From positions 1 through 42,932 of the forward strand of contig CAOKMT010000016.1 of the NCBI GenBank assembly GCA_948469885.1: a stretch of 42,932 nt of DNA. The letters are read 5' to 3'. The DNA comes from an uncultured Sporosarcina sp. (GTDB taxonomy: Bacteria; Bacillota; Bacilli; Bacillales_A; Planococcaceae). Numbering within the stretch: the stretch's first letter is position 1; each line of letters begins with the position of its first letter. The position numbers and the translations under genes were made by a program. The notes beneath the pieces are model-generated. The model worked only from the letters and a program-made list of their open reading frames with translations. It had not been told where the DNA came from and searched no databases. This document shows positions 17,259-25,303 of the stretch, piece by piece.

Positions 17259-17297
17259 GATCGCCCGACAAGTAGTACGATTACTTGTCGGGCGATC
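17259..17297 (-). terminator. Terminator of the glycosyltransferase-yitT unit
   Basis: A perfect 16-bp stem (17259-17274 with 17282-17297, GATCGCCCGACAAGTA) with a short loop and TTTT on the minus strand. Confidence 0.9.
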
Positions 17298-17333
17298 CTG
17301 TTAACTGCTCTCTTTTTCAACTGCAATGCCAAC

Positions 17334-18209
17334 TCAATGAATATCTTTTTTCTTAAAGTTCCCACCCCTCACTTCTGCCACATCATACACTGCAACAAAC
17401 GCATTTGGGTCAATTTCATAAATGATTTCTTTTATTTTGCTATCCTCTAAACGGTTAATAATGCAAGTGATTTCTTTAAATGTTTCACTCGAATAACTGC
17501 CTTCGATCATATTATAAGTGGCACTCCGTCCAAGGCGGTCACGTATCGTTTCAACCATCAATTCCGGTTGATTGGTAATAATTTTAAAGGTTTTGGAACC
17601 ACTTAACCCCTCTTCAACCGTATAAATCACCTTGGAGGCAATAAAGTAAGCGATCCCCGATAAGAAAGCGCCTTGAAGTCCGAATACGGTAGCAACAACT
17701 ACAAATACAAACATGTTTAAAAATAAGATAAGATCGCTCGTTCCAAAAGGTAATTTTCGGGCAAGTAATACGGCTAGCATATCAATGCCATCCAACGCAC
17801 CACCATTCCGCAGTGCCAGTCCCATCCCAAAACCGATGATAATCCCTCCGACAACGGTGACTAATAACGTATCTCCTTCAATAATAGTCGGTATGTGATG
17901 CATCACACTCGTCCCATACGCGAGTGAGGCAATCCCAATCACAGAATAAATCGCAAAACTTTTCCCGATTTGTTTATAGCCTAAGTAGACAAACGGGATA
18001 TTGAGAACCGCAATAAGAATTCCTAAAGGCAGCCCGAATAATTGCGAACCGACAATACTCAACCCCGTCACGCCGCCGTCCGATACATTATTTGGAATTA
18101 AGATTGCTTCTAGTCCATAGGCGGTGATAAATGCCCCAAGCATAACGGCTAATGCGCGTGCTCCCTTTTTCAATCTATTCGTTCTTTTCGGCTCAGTGCT
18201 TGTACTCAT
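17334..18209 (-). CDS. YitT family membrane protein (DUF161/DUF2179)
   Basis: A 291-residue protein with a basic N-terminus, about five to six membrane segments in residues 18-200 and a soluble C-terminal DUF2179 domain starting near KTFKIITNQPELMVETI. The region with LRNGGALDGIDMLAVLLARK is typical of the YitT family. No transport substrate is established. The ATG at 18209 follows GGAGGAAAG, while the open frame extends back to 18275. It lies 59 bases after the glycosyltransferase and shares its terminator. Confidence 0.85.
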   Translation of the reverse strand: MSTSTEPKRTNRLKKGARALAVMLGAFITAYGLEAILIPNNVSDGGVTGLSIVGSQLFGLPLGILIAVLNIPFVYLGYKQIGKSFAIYSVIGIASLAYGTSVMHHIPTIIEGDTLLVTVVGGIIIGFGMGLALRNGGALDGIDMLAVLLARKLPFGTSDLILFLNMFVFVVVATVFGLQGAFLSGIAYFIASKVIYTVEEGLSGSKTFKIITNQPELMVETIRDRLGRSATYNMIEGSYSSETFKEITCIINRLEDSKIKEIIYEIDPNAFVAVYDVAEVRGGNFKKKDIH

Positions 18210-18268
18210 TTTCTTTCCTCCAGCCTTCCCATCAAATTGGTTACTACCATTGTTTGGAATTCCATTAG

Positions 18269-19459
18269 TTAGCAATTATGCTGACTTTTAAATTCAAAAA
18301 TCTCATCAACAGCTCGTTGAGATCCACCCGACTTTCGATAGGAATCCCTGACTTTTACGACCGCATGATGAAAAGATGTCTCGTTCAACACTTGTTCAGC
18401 CGCAAGACGAAGTTGATCGACCGTCAAGTCGTGCATTTGTAAAGTGAGACCGGCCCCCATCCTCGTAACTTGCTGGGCAATGATCGGTTGATCTGCGCTG
18501 AGCGGGATAACGATAAGCGGAACGCCATAGTAAAGTCCTTCATTCGTACTGTTCATGCCACCATGGGTAATAAATAATTTCGCGTGCTTTAGCACCTCGG
18601 TTTGCGAGACATAATTTTTTACAATGAAGTTTTTAGGTATTTCTCCCAGATCGGAAAGTTGAACCTTTTCACCGATTGACATGACAACGGTATGAATCGA
18701 GTCCCCAAAAGCCTCCATACAAAGCTTATAGAATTCCTTGTTTTGATTCATGACCGTTCCAAGTGAAATGTATATGATGCTTTTTCCCGTGAGTGCAGGT
18801 AGGTTGAAGTTTTCTTGCGCTAACCGTGAAGAGATGGAGGGGCCGACAAATTTGTAAGTCGAGTCAAACTCTTCTCCAAAAGGTTGGAGCATCTTCGTAG
18901 TATAAACAATTGTGAGTGGTGCCGGATTACAAAAAACGTCATAAGGAGAATCGATTTCCACACCGTACTTCTCCTTCACCCGCGCTGTCAAACTTCGGTA
19001 TTCATCGTATATTTCCACCGGCATGTTGTTAGATGACCGCTCCAACATACGATTAAAAGATGCTTCCGTCTCCGCAAATGTCGTGCAAGAATTGATTGCA
19101 GGTAGATTAAGGAGTTGTGCGAGTAAACGCCCGCATCCAAACATGGAATCGTGGACAATGTAATCGAATTGTTCCCCCTCAATTTGCGCCAGAACATAAG
19201 GTATGACGACATCCGCCGTATGCAGAAGGCCATTAATTCTTTCGAGTACATAATTTCTTCCACCCGAAATAAAAGCTTTTATAAATTGTTCACTGTCAAT
19301 TGTTCGGACGGTCGCCCCCGTCCTTTCAATACGCTCCCGAAAAGCTTCGATCGTAAAGTAGACGACCTCTTCTCCACGAGAAATAAGCTCCTGCACAACA
19401 CCAATCGTTGGATTGACATGCCCCTCTGATCCAGTATTTATAAATAAAACACGCGCCAT
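18269..19459 (-). CDS. Macrolide-type (MGT) family glycosyltransferase, GT1
   Basis: A 396-residue GT-B fold enzyme. The N-terminal INTGSEGHVNP motif (about residues 5-15) fits the acceptor domain of the YjiC/YojK/OleD group, and the C-terminal THGGMNSTNEGLYYGVPLI stretch followed by PLSADQP is the nucleotide-sugar binding region. It would transfer a sugar, usually glucose from UDP-glucose, to a small hydrophobic molecule such as a macrolide, phenolic or lipid. The acceptor is unknown. AGGAG precedes two adjacent ATG codons; 19459 has the better spacing and 19462 is possible. Confidence 0.87.
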   Translation of the reverse strand: MARVLFINTGSEGHVNPTIGVVQELISRGEEVVYFTIEAFRERIERTGATVRTIDSEQFIKAFISGGRNYVLERINGLLHTADVVIPYVLAQIEGEQFDYIVHDSMFGCGRLLAQLLNLPAINSCTTFAETEASFNRMLERSSNNMPVEIYDEYRSLTARVKEKYGVEIDSPYDVFCNPAPLTIVYTTKMLQPFGEEFDSTYKFVGPSISSRLAQENFNLPALTGKSIIYISLGTVMNQNKEFYKLCMEAFGDSIHTVVMSIGEKVQLSDLGEIPKNFIVKNYVSQTEVLKHAKLFITHGGMNSTNEGLYYGVPLIVIPLSADQPIIAQQVTRMGAGLTLQMHDLTVDQLRLAAEQVLNETSFHHAVVKVRDSYRKSGGSQRAVDEIFEFKSQHNC

Positions 19460-19694
19460 CATAACCACTCCTAAAACCCTTCATTATAAACTTTGTGATT
19501 TCTTCTTTCTTATCATGTTGACACAGCATAATTTAAGTTATTCCCAATAACAAACCCTATAACCCATCCTCGCTATACTGACGTGATGCTGTACTTTAAT
19601 ATTTACTAAGAAAAATATAACAGGAATCGTAAAAGAGAAGCTAACGATAAGACCGGGTAATTCTTGAAAAATGATGAGTAGTTAAATCTTCCAA

Positions 19695-19737
19695 AAATAA
19701 AATATCCTTGTCACAAATCATGACGTGACAAGGATAT
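19695..19737 (-). terminator. AT-rich terminator, about 200 bases after the 53-residue gene
   Basis: A perfect 12-bp stem (19702-19713 with 19726-19737, ATATCCTTGTCA) followed by TTTTATTTTT on the minus strand. It would end transcripts entering from the small membrane gene at 19940-20101. Bases 19460-19695 hold no gene that I can see. Confidence 0.75.
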
Positions 19738-19939
19738 TATTGTTTTACAAACTGTATATTTACGCTATCCTCACATAACTTCTAAGGTTGTCAAAACTTT
19801 ATGGACAAACCATTTAACTCACATGATACAGGATGTTTTGATCGGATGAATGGGAAAAAAGAAGCCTTCGTGTGATACGGAATCCAGTGTCTTTTGTAGA
19901 ATTCAAGTTGTGCTGCACCCCGGATCCTATGCCTAACCA

Positions 19940-20101
19940 TTACATCAGCCAAAATGTTGCAAGCAAACTTACAATACCGATACCGCATAATTGTGCAAAG
20001 TGATTTTTTATTTTGTCATGCTCTTCTTGTAATCCGATTGATATCGTCCCAAACACAACGATCAATAAAACCAAAAATAACTGGTAAGCCGCCCCCAACA
20101 T
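19940..20101 (-). CDS. Hypothetical 53-residue membrane protein
   Basis: The ATG at 20101 follows GGAGGAGATGA and opens a 53-codon frame ending at TAA 19940-19942. The protein has two membrane helices (about residues 5-23 and 38-53) joined by a short charged loop, QEEHDKIKNHF. No family is recognised. Good ribosome binding site, codon use and hairpin topology make it a likely real gene. It stands alone between the glycosyltransferase and the CPBP protease. Confidence 0.65.
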   Translation of the reverse strand: MLGAAYQLFLVLLIVVFGTISIGLQEEHDKIKNHFAQLCGIGIVSLLATFWLM

Positions 20102-20273
20102 TCATCTCCTCCATTCCATCTGAAGTTTTCTCAAATCGTTTTCAAATTATTGAAGAGCGATGCGAGAATCCTTTGTTCCAATTAACTTCCTTCTTCACTC
20201 ACTTACTGATAATTCTGTTTTCCGTCATCAAATTCCTCCATTTTCGACAAATTTTATGTTTCATTTAATAACT

Positions 20274-20316
20274 AAAAAGACACTTCCAAGTTTTTTACAA
20301 ATACTTCTTGGAAGTG
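20274..20316 (-). terminator. Terminator downstream of a toxin remnant
   Basis: A perfect 10-bp stem (20281-20290 with 20307-20316, CACTTCCAAG) with TCTTTTTAG on the minus strand. It lies 18 bases after the stop of the pre-toxin remnant and may once have ended a toxin cassette. Confidence 0.75.
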
Positions 20317-20333
20317 CCTTCCTCAACCTTATC

Positions 20334-20411
20334 CTATTCATCGCCTATATTAGTCCCCGAAGGAATTTCCTTCCGCCTTTCGAATGTGACCAAATAATCG
20401 ATCGGTGCACC
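20334..20411 (-). pseudogene. 26-codon remnant of the LXG pre-toxin segment
   Basis: The frame reads GAPIDYLVTFERRKE and then stops. This matches the segment APIDLETGDYLVTFEGRRRV of the orphan toxin module at 27462-28193, with a four-residue deletion. The preceding in-frame codon is a stop and there is no start. It shows that toxin material once reached about 10 kb beyond the intact LXG start. Confidence 0.6.
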
Positions 20412-20469
20412 AAATTATGACTACTTCCTATGATAACAATAAATCGTGTCGTACGCAGACACCTTAAAC

Positions 20470-21315
20470 CTACTTTTTTCTTTTATCCATTAGTAATAAA
20501 ACTGATAACACTATCACACTCAATACCACTATAAATAAAAATGACAAGTATAGCGTCATGAATCCTCCAAATATCTCGTCAAACTCTAAAAGAGCAACAT
20601 TTGGGTCGTAGATGCCACCCATGGAAATATATCTAGCCACTTCAAGATACACAACATGAAAGATCATGCTCATCCATAGTGATCCTGTATACTCTCTATA
20701 TAGCTGCAGGGCAATTCCAAAAGTGAAGAGCAGTATAAAATAATCTACAGTTATTACAAATGGCTCACCAAAGAATACTAACGCCAATCCCGTCACCATA
20801 ATTGGCACACAGATGAAGATTAACGGTTGCAAAATCAACGAGATGGTAAAGCGAAATTTCTTGTGCAACTCTTCAAATATGAGTCCACGGATAAAGACTT
20901 CTTCTGGAAATGCCTCATACATGAATGCTGTCACCGTATTAATGAAAACAGCAATGATAACACCTGTTGTGAAGTTCAAGCGGATATTTTCAATGCCACC
21001 AAATAAATAAGCTGTGTAAATTCCGGATCCGAGTAAAATAATAGGCAGCGCAATTCCCACAATCAACTTAGCTGGTGATTTTACACCCTTCAGGGCAATA
21101 TTTTTAAAGACGTCTGGATTTTTCTTTTTAAGGATATAAAGTACCAAAAGCGTTAACCCAGTGAAAATCACTCCTTGTAAAAGCATACCTATTTGCCGAT
21201 CCATCCCTTGCGTTTCTATCAAATATCGTCCAACATTTCCGGATACAAAGAGAAATAATGATACGAGTACAAAGTACAAAAGCAACCGACTAATCCTGAA
21301 TTTTGACGAGTCCAC
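20470..21315 (-). CDS. CPBP family intramembrane metalloprotease
   Basis: A 281-residue protein with about eight membrane segments. The EExxxR motif of the CPBP (CAAX protease/bacteriocin-processing, Abi) family is at E138-E139-R143 (FPEEVFIRG) and a second catalytic histidine is in MIFHVVY near 219. Members cleave peptides inside the membrane or protect against self-made bacteriocins; the substrate here is unknown. It starts after AAAGGAG and lies beside an ABC exporter operon, which would fit a peptide-handling or immunity role, though this is inference. Confidence 0.82.
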   Translation of the reverse strand: MDSSKFRISRLLLYFVLVSLFLFVSGNVGRYLIETQGMDRQIGMLLQGVIFTGLTLLVLYILKKKNPDVFKNIALKGVKSPAKLIVGIALPIILLGSGIYTAYLFGGIENIRLNFTTGVIIAVFINTVTAFMYEAFPEEVFIRGLIFEELHKKFRFTISLILQPLIFICVPIMVTGLALVFFGEPFVITVDYFILLFTFGIALQLYREYTGSLWMSMIFHVVYLEVARYISMGGIYDPNVALLEFDEIFGGFMTLYLSFLFIVVLSVIVLSVLLLMDKRKK

Positions 21316-21386
21316 TTGAATGCTCCTTTCTTATTAATTTGGGATTGTTATAAATTACATCTAAATAGGAAGTCGCATGACGGATT

Positions 21387-21566
21387 CTATTTACTATTTT
21401 TTCTAAGGTGAGATAGACCATAGAAAATAGCAAAAACTACGAAACCAATAATAATGAGCGTATTCGACAACGGATCGCTATTTCTCGGGATTGAATCTTG
21501 AAACACTTTTAAAATAATTAGTACTCCGATGCCGATAATGATTCCGAAAACGGTCGCTTTTGGCAT
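21387..21566 (-). CDS. Hypothetical 59-residue membrane protein
   Basis: Started at the ATG 21566 behind AAGGGGGAGAAGG, the protein has two hydrophobic helices (about residues 5-21 and 34-53) and a basic tail. It is the last gene of the GntR-ABC operon, 13 bases after the permease. No family is recognised. A role as an accessory to the transporter is inference from position. Confidence 0.65.
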   Translation of the reverse strand: MPKATVFGIIIGIGVLIILKVFQDSIPRNSDPLSNTLIIIGFVVFAIFYGLSHLRKNSK

Positions 21567-21579
21567 ATCCTTCTCCCCC

Positions 21580-22188
21580 TTAAAAAACTTTTCTCTCGTA
21601 AATACGAATCGACAACAGCCATGAACATGCATAAAGCGTCATAACCGACAATGCCATAATCCAATAGAACTGAATAGATTGTACCGTTAATAACATTTGG
21701 ACAAACGCCCGAATTTTATCGTTCAAGTTCAGTATGAAAAAATTAATAACTACCATATAAACGACAAATAAAACAATCGTAGCGATGAACAAATATTGAC
21801 TTTTAAATTTATACGAAAATGGGAAAATTAATGAGATCGCTACCAATACGAGACTGACCATTAACAAGATGTCCTTCCATAAGGTTATTTCTTTATGGAT
21901 GATTAAATTGCCAATAAAAATGGTAAAAACAACTATCCCCGTAAAAATAAAAGCACCTATATATTTCGAACCAACAATCTCTTTCCGTGTATAAGGCAAA
22001 GAATTGAGTAGCGTATGAGTTGAAGTCTTTTCATCAATTGCAAAAGCATTCATGATGATGGCGATGCTAAAGACAATACCATCCCAGATCGATGAAGTAT
22101 TGATCAGCAAATAGACAACTAAAGCAGGCAACAAGATGAGCAATGTTGATTTCTGTAAGACAAGATCTTTACGAATCAGATTAAACAT
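21580..22188 (-). CDS. ABC-2 type transporter permease
   Basis: A 202-residue membrane protein with six predicted helices, beginning MFNLIRKDLVLQK, a typical opening of ABC-2 permeases in Bacilli. The stretch DEKTSTHTLLNSLPYTRKEIVGSKY between helices 2 and 3 is the cytoplasmic coupling region expected to meet the ATPase. The ATG at 22188 follows AAAGGAGCGGGG and overlaps the ATPase gene by eight bases. Substrate unknown; regulators of the YtrA type often control transporters induced by cell-wall stress or bacteriocins. Confidence 0.82.
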   Translation of the reverse strand: MFNLIRKDLVLQKSTLLILLPALVVYLLINTSSIWDGIVFSIAIIMNAFAIDEKTSTHTLLNSLPYTRKEIVGSKYIGAFIFTGIVVFTIFIGNLIIHKEITLWKDILLMVSLVLVAISLIFPFSYKFKSQYLFIATIVLFVVYMVVINFFILNLNDKIRAFVQMLLTVQSIQFYWIMALSVMTLYACSWLLSIRIYERKVF

Positions 22189-23056
22189 ATTGCCCCGCTC
22201 CTTTCTTCGTGTAGTACATAATATCTTCAAGCGTTGGCTTTTCCATCAAAACCGTATCTCCAAAAATCGCTTCGATACGTGTCTTCTGATCTGTTAATGC
22301 GACAAAACCATGTGCTGATTTTCGAATCGCTAAAAATTCTTGTTCTGTATCCGCATCTAATAGCTCTAGGCCGCCTTTCACAATGGCGTATTTTTCCTCG
22401 ATTCGGTAAAATTCCTTTGTGAAAATATGCTCACCGTTATGAACAAACGTAATATAATCCGCAATGCGATCTAAATCAGTTGTAATATGCGTAGAAAAAA
22501 AGATTGTTTTTTCCCCGTCCTGCATAAGCTCATGCAGGATATCTAATAACTCTCTTCGAAAAATCGGGTCTAATCCGGACGTGGGCTCATCCATAATGAT
22601 TAATTCTGCATGATGTGATAAAGCAATCGTCAATGAAGCTTTCATCATCATTCCTTTTGAAAACGACTTGATCTTTTTAGTTAAGGGCAACTCAAATGTC
22701 TGCACATAATGATTGAATAAGTCGTCATCCCACTTCGCATAGGACGGTTTTATAATTCCTTTCATTTCGTTTAAAGTTAAGTGTTCATAAAAAATATTTT
22801 CATCAAAGACAAAGCCAATACGCTGTTTGATTTCTTTTTCATGGTCCTTATAATTCAAACCGAATATTGAAATCGTTCCACTATCCGGTTGCAATAAATT
22901 CATAATCAACTTAATCGTCGTTGACTTCCCTACACCATTTCCACCAATAAACCCTGTAACAAAACCCTTTTTAACGCTCATGGAAAAATCCTTTAACTGA
23001 AACCCCTCAAATGATTTTTGAACATTTTGTAATTCAATGACATTCTCCATCCTCAT
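22181..23056 (-). CDS. ABC transporter ATP-binding protein
   Basis: A 291-residue ATPase: Walker A GGNGVGKST near residue 38, an unusual signature FSKGMMMK near 135, Walker B LIIMDEPTSGLD near 160 and the switch histidine in FFSTH near 193. The C-terminal 70 residues form the extra domain seen in ABC-2 exporters. It pairs with the overlapping permease. Its ATG at 23056 overlaps the GntR stop (ATGA); ATG 23050 is an alternative. Confidence 0.9.
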   Translation of the reverse strand: MRMENVIELQNVQKSFEGFQLKDFSMSVKKGFVTGFIGGNGVGKSTTIKLIMNLLQPDSGTISIFGLNYKDHEKEIKQRIGFVFDENIFYEHLTLNEMKGIIKPSYAKWDDDLFNHYVQTFELPLTKKIKSFSKGMMMKASLTIALSHHAELIIMDEPTSGLDPIFRRELLDILHELMQDGEKTIFFSTHITTDLDRIADYITFVHNGEHIFTKEFYRIEEKYAIVKGGLELLDADTEQEFLAIRKSAHGFVALTDQKTRIEAIFGDTVLMEKPTLEDIMYYTKKGAGQYV

Positions 23057-23427
23057 CTCTCCTCATACAAAATCGTCATCCATTCCTTAATCTCTGGCAA
23101 CGTCAATCCAACCTCTTTACTGTTGGCAATGACTTCTAATAATTTTTCTTCGATTGTCGTCAACTTCTTTTCTCTAATCACATCTTCATTCTGCTCCGCG
23201 ATAAAAGAGCCTTTGCCGACGATTGAATAAATAAATCCTTCTTTCTCCAATTCTTCATACGCGCGTTTCGTCGTAATGACACTAATATGTAAATCCTTTG
23301 CCAATTGGCGCATCGAGGGAAGCGCATCTCCCTCTTTCAACGCACCCGCTAATACTTTTTCTTTTATTTGATTTTTGATTTGATTATAAATCGTCTCTTT
23401 AGAACTATTAGAAATCAAAATGTGCAT
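23053..23427 (-). CDS. GntR family regulator, YtrA subfamily
   Basis: A 124-residue repressor with a winged helix-turn-helix (residues 10-75, motif LPSMRQLAKDLHISVITTKRAYEEL) and a short helical tail for dimerisation instead of a large ligand domain, which defines the YtrA subfamily. Such proteins sit first in operons for ABC exporters and repress them until a cell-envelope signal appears. A row of four 9-bp repeats lies 44 bases upstream and is the likely operator. Confidence 0.88.
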   Translation of the reverse strand: MHILISNSSKETIYNQIKNQIKEKVLAGALKEGDALPSMRQLAKDLHISVITTKRAYEELEKEGFIYSIVGKGSFIAEQNEDVIREKKLTTIEEKLLEVIANSKEVGLTLPEIKEWMTILYEER

Positions 23428-23470
23428 CTTCGTCCTCCACTTCTCATTTTATAGACATCTACACTTCATA

Positions 23471-23503
23471 TATACATTATATACAATATATACACTATGT
23501 ACA
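23471..23503. promoter_or_regulatory. Four 9-bp direct repeats upstream of the GntR gene
   Basis: TATACATTA, TATACAATA, TATACACTA and TGTACA begin at 23471, 23480, 23489 and 23498, an exact 9-base period. The array lies between the GntR start and upstream sequence and also contains a TATAAT on the minus strand, so it probably overlaps the operon promoter. Binding by the GntR protein is inference. Confidence 0.55.
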
Positions 23504-23565
23504 GATAAATGACTACTTTTTGTATTATCGCAATTTCAAACCCTAATCCTTATCACATTTTTTCA

Positions 23566-23606
23566 ACAAAAAACCTTGAAAGGCTTTAGCCGATCAAGGT
23601 GGTTTT
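23566..23606 (-). terminator. Terminator at the end of the toxin-immunity island
   Basis: ACCTTGA (23573-23579) pairs with TCAAGGT (23594-23600), with an inner GGCT/AGCC helix and a T run on the minus strand. The same sequence, slightly changed, recurs at 26133-26170 and 28224-28262, and half of it at 26636-26657. Confidence 0.75.
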
Positions 23607-23708
23607 AATTCTATTCTGTCTTGTCATCCAGCTTAGATAGTACATTACGTTATCGTCTTACTTGTTCATGGTTTAAAATTCTGTAAGGTCAAAACCTAAA
23701 AGGTCATA

Positions 23709-24241
23709 TCATTTTGTAGATATCGGCGTTCTTTGTTTAAAAATGTCATTGAATAAGTCACATAATCTAACAATATTCTCTTCTTTCGAGTATGTGGAAG
23801 GATCAAAGCCGTCTTGAAGAGGTAAGTAATTTATAAAGCAAAGCTATCCATATCTTTCGGATAATTAAAATCAGCATACACTTCAGCAACCATATTCAGT
23901 AGTTGCTCAAGATCATCTTGATGCATCATTTCCAAATAAGCCAAAACGCCAAATCTCCATTTTCTTTTTTCTAATTCCCAGATGTCTGCGTCTAGGTCCA
24001 AGTCATTGATATGCAACTCTTCCAAAATGTTGACGAGCAAGCCTTCAAAACCCAAATTATCGTCACCCCAGGCTAGTTGGATAATGTTGGGGTTATAAAT
24101 TTCAGAGTAGTTAGATAAAATTCGAACTGCATAATTGGTAATGTCACAAGACTTTATTACATTAAGCTTTAATCCTACATATAGCGTTTTCCAATCATAA
24201 TTTATTTTATTGTGTTTGAAAATATCTAAAGAAATATTCAT
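23709..24241 (-). pseudogene. DUF2247-type immunity gene with a 5-base duplication frameshift
   Basis: The ATG at 24241 follows AAGGTGATT and opens a protein beginning MNISLDIFKHNKINYDWKT, which fits the DUF2247 family found with bacillar polymorphic toxins. The frame ends early at 23831. At 23835-23844 AAAGC is present twice in tandem; removing one copy joins MDSF to INYLPLQDGFDPSTYSK and extends the frame to a stop at 23709, giving about 175 residues, closer to family length. The present product is 136 residues and lacks the last 40. It may be non-functional or a recently shifted variant. Confidence 0.65.
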
Positions 24242-24546
24242 TATAATCACCTTAACTTTATGGTCTTTGATTTGGAGAACCTGCAACCTTCTATTGAGAA
24301 TAAATCTTTGCCCGAAAAATTAAGATACCATACTATAAAGGATTTTATTTGGGGCTTCTCAATTAATTGTACTAACTTTTAGAATACCCTTTTTCGTTCA
24401 AATAATTAAATTGGGGTTATCCTCTTACATTTGCTAGAATGAATAGATGCAAAAAGTTTTGCACGAAATGTTCCTTAATCTATTGTATTGGTAGGCAATA
24501 TGCCTACCAAATGAGTTTAATATTTGATTATTGGGAGGTCGAAATA
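24242..24546. other. Divergent intergenic region in the immunity gene cluster
   Basis: An AT-rich stretch of 305 bases between the DUF2247 gene and the plus-strand SUKH gene. It should hold both promoters, but no -35/-10 pair stands out. The open frame upstream of 24547 is not preceded by a ribosome binding site. Confidence 0.4.
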
Positions 24547-25137
24547 TTGGATTTAGTAAACAAATTTTTAAACGGCTTGAGAGCGGCAATATCAACAGAT
24601 GAGCTTGAGGAACTAAAAAAAGCGTATGGAGCTACAAAAGAGGATATTTATAGACTAAGGTCCGAATATCCAAATTGTCCAGAATCATTAATTCGCCTAC
24701 TTGAAAATATTGATGGTACATATTGGCGAGAATATGGAGAAAGCGAAATTGCGGTTTGTATTTTAGGGTCAGATGTTGAAGAAGGTAATTATCCATATTA
24801 TTTACTATCTACACAGCAGATGCTCGAAAGTTCAAAAGAAGAAGAAGATGTCTCCTATCTTTTAGAATACCAAGATGACGAGGAGGCCGTTGATCCTAAA
24901 ATAAATCCAGAGGGGCTTATCCCAGGAACGTATATTCATTTTTCAGATTGTATGAATAATGGCGGGTCATCAAGACTCTACATTGACTTTAATCCTTCTG
25001 ATGAAGGGTCATGTGGTCAAATCATTCGCTTTTTGCACGATCCTGATGAATATAAAGTAATTGCAAACAGCTTCGATGAATATTTACAGGATCTTATTGA
25101 TGGAGATTTTACTTTTTTAGAAAATGAAGAAGAATAG
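24547..25137 (+). CDS. SMI1/KNR4 (SUKH) family immunity protein
   Basis: A 196-residue acidic protein of the SUKH superfamily, the most common immunity fold for bacterial polymorphic toxins. Recognisable parts are LKKAYGATKEDIYRLRSEYPNCPESLIRLLENIDGTY (N-terminal), the strand block after GTYIHFSDC, and the C-terminal VIANSFDEYLQDLIDGDFTFL, the usual SUKH ending. The TTG at 24547 is chosen because GGGAGG lies 9 bases upstream. It is the only plus-strand gene of the island and has no toxin beside it, so it is an orphan immunity gene. Confidence 0.8.
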   Translation: MDLVNKFLNGLRAAISTDELEELKKAYGATKEDIYRLRSEYPNCPESLIRLLENIDGTYWREYGESEIAVCILGSDVEEGNYPYYLLSTQQMLESSKEEEDVSYLLEYQDDEEAVDPKINPEGLIPGTYIHFSDCMNNGGSSRLYIDFNPSDEGSCGQIIRFLHDPDEYKVIANSFDEYLQDLIDGDFTFLENEEE

Positions 25138-25220
25138 TTACTTACGCTTCTTATAAAATTAAAACCCGAAAAATAATTAAGGTGCCAAGTTCTAAGGACC
25201 TTGAATTCCTAGTATTGTCG

Positions 25221-25287
25221 GTGCCTGTGTGTCACAAAATCCAAACACCATTCAGAGTTGTTTCTGAATTATATCTCACACAGGCAC
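25221..25287. repeat. 67-bp hairpin repeat, copy 1
   Basis: GTGCCTGTGTG (25221-25231) pairs perfectly with CACACAGGCAC (25277-25287), with a TTCAGA/TCTGAA inner helix. A second copy in the same orientation is at 26042-26108, so the two enclose the gene at 25304-25939. It is also placed to end the plus-strand SUKH transcript. Confidence 0.75.
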
Positions 25288-25303
25288 TCTTTTACCCCTA
25301 GCA

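Noticed and set aside
19791-19988. 65-codon minus-strand frame
   Set aside because: It overlaps the 53-residue membrane gene in another frame, has no ribosome binding site, and its product is rich in Arg, His and Cys without pattern.
23471-23503. CRISPR-like array
   Set aside because: Repeats are only 9 bases, directly tandem and without spacers; no cas genes are present.
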